DNA of 64,000 bases, taken from NCBI GenBank assembly GCA_963814865.1, contig CAWFEN010000010.1, forward strand, positions 186,001-250,000. The letters run 5' to 3'. The notes below the pieces were generated by a model. It had not been told where the DNA came from, did no database searches, and was given only the letters and a program-made list of their open reading frames with translations. The DNA is from AP-15 sp963814865. GTDB lineage: Bacteria; Pseudomonadota; Alphaproteobacteria; ATCC43930; CGMCC-115725. Both the position numbers and the translations under genes were made by a program. Positions 1-7,773 of this stretch are shown here, piece after piece; position 1 is the first letter of the stretch; every line of letters starts with the position of its first letter.

Positions 1-1
1 C

Positions 2-1046
2 GATCTGTCCGCGCACGCCGTAATCCTCGAGCACGGTCTCGAGCAGGCGGGCGTTTTTTTCGAGCCCATCCTCGTCGATCGTCTCGGTCTTGACCGCCGG
101 CGGCTTGGCCAAGAGATCGAGTGCCGGCAGCACCGGCTCCTCGTCTGGAACGAGGTCGAGCCGCGGCTGGCGCTCCGCTTCGGCGCGCCTCCCCGGCGGT
201 TGCGGCGTGGCCCGCGGCGCGTTGAAGTGGACGAGCCCGCCGCGCTCGCCGCCTGCCGCGGCAGGTGGCGCATCACGGCCAAGTCGGGGCTCGCGCCGCT
301 CCGCCAGGCGCGTGACGACGGGTCGTGCGGGCATCCCGAAAGCCGGCATGCCGGCCTCGCCTTGATCGGCCCCGGTCGGCGGCTTGCCGCGCCATTGCCG
401 GAACAGCCGGCGTCCGAACCCCGCCGCCGCCAATGTCCCGCGGCCCGCGCCGCCGCCGAGGTCGCGCCAGTCGCGCCAGGAGAGACCGAGGATCAGCAGC
501 AGCAGCAGGCCGACGGCAGCGGCTGCCGCCATCGAAATCGGCAACGCCGCGCCGCCGAGCCCAGCCAGCGCCAGCAGGCGCCGCAGCCCCCAGCCGATGG
601 CGCCGCCCGCGCCGGCCGATGCCGAGGGCGCGCCGAAGTCGAGCACCGAGAGGGCCAGCGCGGCCAGAACGACGGCCGCCGGCAGCAGCGCCAGGCGGCG
701 CCGAATCGAAGTCCAGCGGCCGGTTCAGCAGCAGCCGCAGCGACCAGCCGGACAGCACGATCGGCAGCAGAAAGGCGGCAAGGCCGAAAGCCTGGCGCAA
801 CAGATCGGCGAGAACCGCCCCGTCATGGCCGAGAAAGTTGTGCGGGCCGCCATCGATCGCCGTATCGAGCGACGGATCGCTCGGGCTGTAGGACAGCAAG
901 GCCGCGGCCAGCAGCAGTGCCGCCAGCAGCAGCGCGAACCCGAGCGTCTCGCGCAGGCGCTGCCTGACCCCCGCCAGCGTCTCTGCCCACCCGCGCATGC
1001 GGCGGATGCTGAGGGGGCTCGCCGAGTACCCAGCCGATCTGGCCAT
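2..1046 (-). CDS. ftsK: DNA translocase FtsK, N-terminal part (cut by window edge; one frame break)
   Basis: FtsK anchors at the division septum and pumps DNA to segregate chromosome termini. Visible here are the N-terminal membrane domain, with hydrophobic stretches such as LLLAALLLAAALLSYSPSDP, AFLLPIVLSG and AVGLLLLLILGLSW, and the start of the linker, which ends in the family-typical stretch LEKNARLLETVLEDYGVRGQ at the window edge. The ATPase motor lies outside. The ATG at 1046 follows a strong GGAGGA site. The first ~110 codons are in one frame and everything below about position 717 is in another. Removing one C near 717-727 joins LLLNR to RWTSIRRRLALLPAA. As ftsK is essential, a sequence error is likelier than a pseudogene. 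Confidence 0.85.
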
Positions 1047-1249
1047 GCTTCCTCCGATGCCGGCCACCGCCGAACCCTGCCGATCCTGGCGAAGGCTTCG
1101 GCCGATATCGCTTCGGGAGGCGGGTCGAGCGGCAAGCCGCGATCCCGAGGCGCAAAACCATAACGACATTACGCCGTCGCCGGCCCCCGCGGAAGCGCGA
1201 GAGAAGCAGGCGTCTGGACAGCTCGCCGACCCCGGTCCATCTGTTCGCA

Positions 1250-2479
1250 ATGATCGACGATGTCGAGCTGCTGATCGCCGGCGGCGGCCTCAACGGGCTG
1301 CTGCTCGGCGTCGCCTGCGCGGGCGCCGGGCTAGCGGTTGCGATCGTCGATCGCCAGGAGCCGGCGGCGACGCTCGACGAGGCCTTTGACGGGCGCGCCT
1401 CGGCGCTCGCCTACGGCTCGCGTCGGGTCCTCGATGCTCTCGGATTGTGGCCGGAGATTGCCGTCGAGGCCGAGCCGATCCTTGAGATCAGGGTCGCCGA
1501 CGACAATTCGCCGCTGTACCTGCATTACGACCATCGCGACCTCGGGCCGGGCGCGCGGCAGGCGGGCGCCCCGCTCGGCTATATCGTCGAGAACCGGATC
1601 TTGCGCCGGGTGCTGATCGAGCATGCCCGCGCGCTTCCGGGCCTCGCCTTCGTCGCGCCGCTCGCGGTCGATGCCGTCGACGCCTCGCCCGATGTCGCGG
1701 TCGCGGCGCTCTCCGACGGGCGGCGGGTGCGCACGCGCCTCGTCGCCGCGGCGGACGGCGCGGGGTCGCCGCTGCGCCGTGCGGCCGGCATCCGCACGAT
1801 CGAGTGGCGCTACCGCCAGACCGGCATCGTCACGACCGTGCGTCACGAGCGCGCGCATGCCGGGATCGCGATCGAGCATTTCCTGCCGGCGGGTCCGTTC
1901 GCGATCCTGCCGATGACCGGGAACCGCTCGTCGATCGTGTGGACCGAGCAGGCCGACCTCGCCCGGCGGCTGGCGGCGCTGCCCGATGACGCGTTTGCCG
2001 CAGAGCTGGCGGCGCGGTTCGGCGATTTCCTCGGCGCCGTCGAGCCGGTCGGCCCGCGCTGGTGCTATCCGCTGGCGCTGATGCTGGCCGAGCGCTATGC
2101 GGCGACCCGGCTGGCGCTGGTCGGCGAGGCGGCGCATGTGATCCACCCGATCGCCGGGCAGGGGCTCAATCTCGGCATCCGCGACATCGCGGCGCTCGCC
2201 GAGCTGGTGATCGACGCGCGACGGCTCGGCCTCGACATCGGCAACGATCGGGTGCTGCGCCGCTACCAGCAATGGCGCCGCTTCGACACGGTGATGCTCG
2301 CCGCCGTGACCGATGGGCTCAACCGGCTGTTTTCAAACACGATCGCACCGGTGCGCCTCGCGCGCGATCTCGGCCTCGCCGCGGTCAACCGCTTGCCGCC
2401 GCTGAAGCGCCTGCTGATGCGCGACGCGATGGGCCTTCTCGGCGACCTCCCCCGCCTGGTCCGCGGCGAACCTCTCTGA
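1250..2479 (+). CDS. UbiH/UbiF/Coq6-family FAD-dependent hydroxylase
   Basis: Flavoprotein monooxygenase of the family that hydroxylates the ubiquinone ring. The N-terminal FAD motif is IAGGGLNGLLLG, and the distal FAD-binding motif GEAAHVIHPIAGQGLNLGIRD lies around residues 285-305. The 409-residue length is normal for the family. It is divergent from ftsK with a 200-bp gap. The ATG at 1250 is preceded by only a weak ribosome site. The position in ubiquinone synthesis (C1, C5 or C6 hydroxylation) cannot be told from sequence alone. Confidence 0.85.
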   Translation: MIDDVELLIAGGGLNGLLLGVACAGAGLAVAIVDRQEPAATLDEAFDGRASALAYGSRRVLDALGLWPEIAVEAEPILEIRVADDNSPLYLHYDHRDLGPGARQAGAPLGYIVENRILRRVLIEHARALPGLAFVAPLAVDAVDASPDVAVAALSDGRRVRTRLVAAADGAGSPLRRAAGIRTIEWRYRQTGIVTTVRHERAHAGIAIEHFLPAGPFAILPMTGNRSSIVWTEQADLARRLAALPDDAFAAELAARFGDFLGAVEPVGPRWCYPLALMLAERYAATRLALVGEAAHVIHPIAGQGLNLGIRDIAALAELVIDARRLGLDIGNDRVLRRYQQWRRFDTVMLAAVTDGLNRLFSNTIAPVRLARDLGLAAVNRLPPLKRLLMRDAMGLLGDLPRLVRGEPL

Positions 2480-2510
2480 GCGGCCGCAGAATCGGTGATT
2501 CAGCGCAGGG

Positions 2511-3779
2511 TCAGCGAAGGCTGGCGAGGGCGGCTTCGGCGGCGGCGATGCCGCTCATATAGGCGCCGTGCGCGGTCGAGAAGAAGTCCGGCGAAGTTGC
2601 CTCGCCGGCGAAGAACAGGCGGTTATCGACCGGTGCTGCGAGCCGCGCGCGGTCGCCGGCATGGCCGGGCAACGCATAGGAATAGGAGCCGAGCGCCCAG
2701 GGATCATGCAGCCAGGCGGTGGCGGCGAGCGGCGCAATGTGCCGGCGGATGTCGCTGCCCAGGATCTGCGCCAGCTCGCCGGCGGCGAAGGCGAACATCC
2801 CGGCCTCGCCTTCGCCTTCGAGCGCCGCCGCGCAGCGCCCGCCGAAAAAGCAGTAGATCGCCGGCCGGTCGAGCGGCCGGATCTGGTAGCTCATGGTGTC
2901 GCGCCGCGTCGTCGAGCCGACCAGGAATTCGTCATGCCCGACGCCAGGAACCGGTCCGTCGAGGGCGATAAACAATTTGTCATCGACGCCGAGCGGCAGC
3001 CCCGCGGCGGCGGCGGTCTTGTCGGGCAGCGGCGGATCGAAGCGAAGCTTCTGCTGGGCCAGGATCGAGGTCGGCACGGTGACGATGACACGCGCCGCGG
3101 TCACCGTGCCGCGCGCGGTGTCGAGCCGGATCGCCCGCCCGCCATGGTCGATCCGCGCCACCGGCGTCGCCAGCGCCACCGGCAGCGGTTGGGCCAGTTT
3201 TTCGAACAGCCGGCCATAACCTTCGCACAGGCGCCAATTGATGTTGGTGCTGCTGTCGTCGTAACGGACATAATCCTTGACCGAGACGCGATCGAGCTCG
3301 GCGCCGTTCCCCCAGGTGCTGGTGGCGTCGAGCAGCTGGTTCCAGCGGCCGCCGGGCGGCAGCAGGCTCGCCAATGAGCGGTCGACCGGGTCGAGCGCCG
3401 CTTGCCGGCGTGCCTGGGCCTGGGCTTCGCGCGTGGCGAGCCAATCGGCCTCGGCCTCGACGGTCTCGCCGCTGCGGCGCAGCCGGGTGGTCCATTCCGG
3501 CGGCCGGCGGTGGACCGAGAAGCCGAGCTCCCGGGCGATCGGCGCGAGTGGGTTGCGGTCGGCGGAATGCAGCCATTCGGCACCGCGGTCGAGCGGGAAG
3601 CCGGCGGGCTCGATCGTGTGAACCCGGCCGCCCACCCGGTCGCGTGCCTCGAGCACCAGCACCGATACGCTGCGCGCTTCGCCGAGCCGCCGCGCTTCGC
3701 CAAGCCGCTGGGCCGCGCCGATCCCGGCGGCGCCGGCGCCGATCACCGCGACATCGACCTCGGATGGAAAACCCGTCAT
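2511..3779 (-). CDS. Flavin-containing amine oxidase family protein
   Basis: FAD-dependent oxidase of the monoamine/polyamine oxidase family. The N-terminal dinucleotide motif is VAVIGAGAAGIGAA, followed by LEARDRVGGRVHT and RGAEWLHS. The C-terminal FAD motif LFFAGEATSPDFFSTAHGAY is complete. The ATG at 3779 (MTGFPSEVDVAVIG) is chosen over one eight codons upstream because it sits right before the Rossmann strand. An imperfect 18-bp tandem duplication at 3674-3709 gives the doubled segment RLGEARRLGEARS in the loop after the first FAD helix. It converges with the UbiH-family gene. The substrate is unknown. Confidence 0.8.
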   Translation of the reverse strand: MTGFPSEVDVAVIGAGAAGIGAAQRLGEARRLGEARSVSVLVLEARDRVGGRVHTIEPAGFPLDRGAEWLHSADRNPLAPIARELGFSVHRRPPEWTTRLRRSGETVEAEADWLATREAQAQARRQAALDPVDRSLASLLPPGGRWNQLLDATSTWGNGAELDRVSVKDYVRYDDSSTNINWRLCEGYGRLFEKLAQPLPVALATPVARIDHGGRAIRLDTARGTVTAARVIVTVPTSILAQQKLRFDPPLPDKTAAAAGLPLGVDDKLFIALDGPVPGVGHDEFLVGSTTRRDTMSYQIRPLDRPAIYCFFGGRCAAALEGEGEAGMFAFAAGELAQILGSDIRRHIAPLAATAWLHDPWALGSYSYALPGHAGDRARLAAPVDNRLFFAGEATSPDFFSTAHGAYMSGIAAAEAALASLR

Positions 3780-3845
3780 CTGCGCCCTCGCCTGCGACCG
3801 CATTCCCGACTACCGTGGCGCGACAGCCGATTGCGGGGGTCCGCC

Positions 3846-4568
3846 TTGCGCCTCACCGATTTTAAGGTTCTGACCTTCGATTGCTACGGCACTCTGATCG
3901 ATTGGGAAACCGGGATTTCGCGAGCGCTGCGCCCATTGCTGAAACGGGACCGCGCCGGGCATTCGCGCGACGACATCCTGGCGAGCTTTGCCCGGCACGA
4001 GACCGCGCAGGAAGCGGAAACGCCGGGGATGATCTATTCCGAGCTGCTCGCCCGGGTTCACCGCCGGCTCGCCGAGGAATGGGGCATCGAAGCCGGCGAG
4101 GCGGAGCATCGCGCCTTCGGCGGCTCGGTCGGCGATTGGCCGGCCTTTGCCGATTCGGCGGCGGCGCTGTCCTATCTCAAACAATTCTACAAGCTTGTCA
4201 TCCTGTCGAATGTCGACCGCGCGAGCTTTGCCCGCAGCGCCAGAAAACTCGGCGTCGCCTTCGACGCGGTCCATACCGCCGAGGAGATCGGCTCGTATAA
4301 GCCGCACCCGGGAAACTTCCGCGCCATGATCGATGCGCTCGCGGCCTCCGGCCACGCCAAACGAGACATTCTGCACACGGCGCAGAGCCTTTACCACGAT
4401 CACGCACCGGCCAACGCGCTGGGCCTGCGTTCCGCCTGGATCGATCGGCGCCAGGGTGCGGCGGGCACCGGGGCGACGCCGCCGCCGCCCGCCGGGGTGC
4501 ACTGGGATTTCCGCTTTGGCAGCATGGCCGAGCTGGTCGAGGCGCATCGCGCCGAGCTGCGCGCCTGA
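3846..4568 (+). CDS. Haloacid dehalogenase, type II (HAD superfamily)
   Basis: HAD-fold hydrolase. Motif I is LTFDCYGTLIDWE, with the nucleophile Asp at about residue 10. Motif II is VILSNVD. The motif III lysine is in EIGSYKPHP, and a family-typical ILHTAQSLYHDHAPA stretch follows. These match L-2-haloacid dehalogenase-like proteins. The start is taken as TTG at 3846 behind GCGGGGGT, because the reading frame extends far upstream only as antisense of the amine oxidase gene and no ATG fits. About 240 residues, usual for the family. Substrate not determinable. Confidence 0.8.
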   Translation: MRLTDFKVLTFDCYGTLIDWETGISRALRPLLKRDRAGHSRDDILASFARHETAQEAETPGMIYSELLARVHRRLAEEWGIEAGEAEHRAFGGSVGDWPAFADSAAALSYLKQFYKLVILSNVDRASFARSARKLGVAFDAVHTAEEIGSYKPHPGNFRAMIDALAASGHAKRDILHTAQSLYHDHAPANALGLRSAWIDRRQGAAGTGATPPPPAGVHWDFRFGSMAELVEAHRAELRA

Positions 4569-4586
4569 GCCCTCCGTGCACCAGGG

Positions 4587-5639
4587 TCAGCGCCGGCGGA
4601 TGATGCCGTGCACGTGCTCTGCGGCGGCGAGATAGGCCGGCGACGGGTCGATCGCGTGCCGGCTCAGGCACGCCTCGGTAAATTTGATGACGTGCTCGTC
4701 GCCGTTTTGCACAGCGCGGTCGGCGAGCGCGTCCATGTCCGTGTCTTGCGGCTCGACGGGCTCGGCCAATGGCGTGCCGCCGCCGAAGCAGGCGTAGAGA
4801 CCGCACCCCGTTTGCCAGGCGTAGCGCGACGCGGCGCGGGCGGTCGCCTCGCTCAGATGCGGGACCATGTTGCCGAGCGCCGCATGGCTGGTGACGCCGT
4901 GAATGAAGGCGATCGTCGTCGGGATGTCGTGGGCATTCGCCAGATAGACCCGCGCAAAGGTTTCGGTCAGCTCGGCGGCCAGCGGCGCGGCGGCGCCGCC
5001 GGTGTCGATCAGCCCGATCGCCGGCGCAAACTCCGGGAAGTCGCCGAGCACCCCAAGCGCCGCCACGATGTTGCCGCGAGCCCGTTTGTCGGGCGGCACG
5101 ACCGGAACCTTGGCGATCGCCTCGCGCGGCGTCAGCGTGCCGTTCGCCGAGAGATCGCCTGCCGGCAGTTCCTGCCAGACCGACGCCCAGCCGGCGAGCG
5201 CGTCGGCGAGTTCGCGCAATCGTGACCGTGTTTCGTTTTCCGCCAACCCGCGCACCGCATGCCCGACGCGGATGACGCCATGCGTCGCCGCGGCGCAAAA
5301 GCCGGAGGCGAGCCGGCCCACCCAGCGATCGACGACCTCTCGCCATGGCGCCTCGCGCACCTCTTCGCCGAAGAATTCGCTCCAATCGGCGAAGCGTTCG
5401 CGCCGGCCGAGCGCGCCGCGCCAGTCGTCGCTGCAGATGCGCTCGCCGGCCGCCGGCCGCTGCCGCATCCGCCCGCGATAGCGCGCCAGCCACGGCAGCA
5501 CCGCATCGGCGCGGCCCAGGGCGCACAGCGCCTCGGCCACCATCGGCGCGTGGTTGCTGTTGCCGTTGTCGAGCGCGATCCCGTAAGGGGCAATCTCGTC
5601 GAGGGCGTCGTCCAGCGGCGCGTAGCATGGCGGGCGCAT
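4587..5639 (-). CDS. Questin oxidase-like family protein
   Basis: Resembles the questin oxidase/AflY-like family: an N-terminal LDNGNSNHAPMVAEAL signature, an internal HGVIRVGHAVRGL, and IAFIHGVTSHAAL. In fungi these enzymes open anthraquinone rings by Baeyer-Villiger-type oxidation; bacterial members are uncharacterised. ATG at 5639 follows GAGGAG at a good distance. It lies downstream of the two glucan enzymes on the same strand with a 97-bp gap, so co-transcription is possible but a functional link is not evident. About 350 residues. Confidence 0.65.
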   Translation of the reverse strand: MRPPCYAPLDDALDEIAPYGIALDNGNSNHAPMVAEALCALGRADAVLPWLARYRGRMRQRPAAGERICSDDWRGALGRRERFADWSEFFGEEVREAPWREVVDRWVGRLASGFCAAATHGVIRVGHAVRGLAENETRSRLRELADALAGWASVWQELPAGDLSANGTLTPREAIAKVPVVPPDKRARGNIVAALGVLGDFPEFAPAIGLIDTGGAAAPLAAELTETFARVYLANAHDIPTTIAFIHGVTSHAALGNMVPHLSEATARAASRYAWQTGCGLYACFGGGTPLAEPVEPQDTDMDALADRAVQNGDEHVIKFTEACLSRHAIDPSPAYLAAAEHVHGIIRRR

Positions 5640-5736
5640 CGCATCTCCTCGCTTTCGGCGAAAAATATGGTGGGTCCCGCAACGGATTCCCAACGGTCGG
5701 CAGGCACCGACATCGGGTCGCGGCGCCGGAAGAGGG

Positions 5737-7770
5737 TCAGCGGGGCGGTTTCGCGCGTTCGAGCCGCCACCAGGCTTCTAGGACGCAACCGACCGACCAG
5801 GCCTGTGCCGGGCAGCCGCGCGGCAAGTGCGGCGCGTCGCCGTCGAAGATCTCGCTGACCTGGCCTAACCCGGCATCCGCCAGGTGATCGCCGATCGGCT
5901 CGAGCCAGCGCTGCGCCGCCATCGGATCGCCGTGGACGCGATGATGCGCCAGCGCCCAATGGCCGAGCAGCCAGGCCCAGACAGTGCCCTGATGATAGGC
6001 GCCGTCGCGCTCCGGCGGGGCGCCGAGGCAGTCGGGGCAATAGGCCGCCTCGCCGGGCGCCAGTGAATGCAAACCGTAGGAGGTCAGGAGCGTGCGGCCG
6101 ACGCGCTGCAGCACGGCATGCTGCAATGCCGGATCGAGCGGGCTCGCCCACAGGCTGACGGCAAAAATCTGGTTCGGCCGCAGGCTCGAATCCGGTCCGT
6201 CCGGCCCGTCGATGACATCGTAGAGGCCGTTGCCGTCGGGCAGCCGAAATCGGCCAAAGCCGGCTCGCGCCTTTATCGCCGCGGCCCGATACGCCGCGCC
6301 ATCGGCGCCGATCCGCTCGGCCATCGTCGCCATCGCCGTCAGGGCGTTGTACCACAAGGCGTTGATCTCGACCGGCTTGCCGATGCGCGGCGTAATCACC
6401 CGGTCGCCGACGCGCGCGTCCATCCAGGTCAGCTGCACCCCCGCTTCGCCGGCGCGCAGCAGCCCGTCCCCGGCATCGACGCCGATGCCGTAGCGGGTCC
6501 CTCGGATGTGCCAGTCGAGGATCTCGGCCAGCACCGGAAAGGCCCGGTGCAGCGCCGCCTCGTCGCCGCTGGCGTCGACATAGGCGCGCCACGCCTCAAT
6601 GTACCACAGGCTCGCATCGGCCGTGTTGTATTCGGGCGTCGCGCCGGCGCCCGGGAAAACGTTCGGCAGCATCCCGCGATCGACGAACCGGGCAAAGGTT
6701 TCAAGAATTTGCCGGGCGTCGTCGAAACGGCCGGTGGCGAGGCACAGGCCCGGCAGCGCGATCATCGTGTCGCGGCCCCAATCGCCGAACCACGGATAGC
6801 CGGCGATGACCGAGCGCCCATCGGGCAGGCCGGCGAGCGGCCTGGCAATCAGGTAGAGATCGGCGGCCAGCACCAGCCGCATCGCCCAAGGGGGAGCCGC
6901 GGCAAAGATCGGGTCGGCGGCGATCGCCCGGTCGAGCACGGCGCGGTCGCAGGCGCGGCGGCGGTCGAGTGCGGTCGCGAGATCCGGCGCGGCGCCGGGT
7001 TCGAGGCTGGCGGCGATGCCGGCCCAGCAGCCCACCGGCAAATCCAGTTCGGCGTCGCCGATATGGAGGTGCGAGTCGCGCGCCGACAGGCCGCGCTCGC
7101 GCTCGACCGGCAGATCGAAATCGCGATACCACTCGTTGCGCGCCGCGATCGACCCGCCGAACGCGGCAATATGCAAAACGAAGCGATCGGGCACGCGCAT
7201 CGTCAGGCGCGCGCTGGCGGCGGCGATCTCGGGCACGAAGCCCGGCGGCCAGGTCTCGCCATGGTGATCGCGGCCATTGGCGAGCAGGGCGACCGACAGA
7301 CGCGGCGCCGGGCCGTCGCTCTCCCCGTCCAGCCGCCATGCCGCATAGACGGTGTCGGCGCCGGGCTCCATCCAGATCCGGTGCTCGACGATTAGGCCGC
7401 CGCAGGAATAGCGCCACACCGGCATCGTGCCGTCGAGGTGAAAGCTCTCGAGCGACAGATAGCCCTTCGGCGCGACGGCGCCGCTCGCCCAGCGGTTGGT
7501 GAACAACGGATAGGAACGGCCGTCCGCGAGCAATGTGGCATCGGCCTTGGCAAGGACCAGGACACGGCCGAGCGGCGGATCGACCGGGGCGACCAGCAGC
7601 CCGTGATAGCGCCGCGTCAGGCTCTGCGCGACGGTCCCGCCGGCATAGCCGCCACGCCCGTTGGCGATCCACCACTCGCGCCGCTCGGCGCATGAAAGCT
7701 CGCCGCAGATCGCGCGGCCGAAGCGGATCGGCGCCAGCCGGCCGAGCGGGTCTTGCCGGACCGGGTTCAC
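5737..7770 (-). CDS. Glycogen debranching enzyme / amylo-alpha-1,6-glucosidase family
   Basis: Two-domain protein. An N-terminal glycogen-debranching (archaeal/bacterial type) beta domain includes EWWIANGRGGYAGGTVAQSL and TRRYHGLLVAP. A C-terminal (alpha/alpha)6 amylo-alpha-1,6-glucosidase domain includes GYPWFGDWGRDTMIALPGL and NALWYNAL. These cleave alpha-1,6 branch glucose in glycogen-like glucans in the cytoplasm. 677 residues is normal. The start lies 3 nt after the stop of the upstream GH63-like gene, so the two form a tight operon. No signal peptide is visible. Confidence 0.85.
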   Translation of the reverse strand: MNPVRQDPLGRLAPIRFGRAICGELSCAERREWWIANGRGGYAGGTVAQSLTRRYHGLLVAPVDPPLGRVLVLAKADATLLADGRSYPLFTNRWASGAVAPKGYLSLESFHLDGTMPVWRYSCGGLIVEHRIWMEPGADTVYAAWRLDGESDGPAPRLSVALLANGRDHHGETWPPGFVPEIAAASARLTMRVPDRFVLHIAAFGGSIAARNEWYRDFDLPVERERGLSARDSHLHIGDAELDLPVGCWAGIAASLEPGAAPDLATALDRRRACDRAVLDRAIAADPIFAAAPPWAMRLVLAADLYLIARPLAGLPDGRSVIAGYPWFGDWGRDTMIALPGLCLATGRFDDARQILETFARFVDRGMLPNVFPGAGATPEYNTADASLWYIEAWRAYVDASGDEAALHRAFPVLAEILDWHIRGTRYGIGVDAGDGLLRAGEAGVQLTWMDARVGDRVITPRIGKPVEINALWYNALTAMATMAERIGADGAAYRAAAIKARAGFGRFRLPDGNGLYDVIDGPDGPDSSLRPNQIFAVSLWASPLDPALQHAVLQRVGRTLLTSYGLHSLAPGEAAYCPDCLGAPPERDGAYHQGTVWAWLLGHWALAHHRVHGDPMAAQRWLEPIGDHLADAGLGQVSEIFDGDAPHLPRGCPAQAWSVGCVLEAWWRLERAKPPR

Positions 7771-7773
7771 GTG

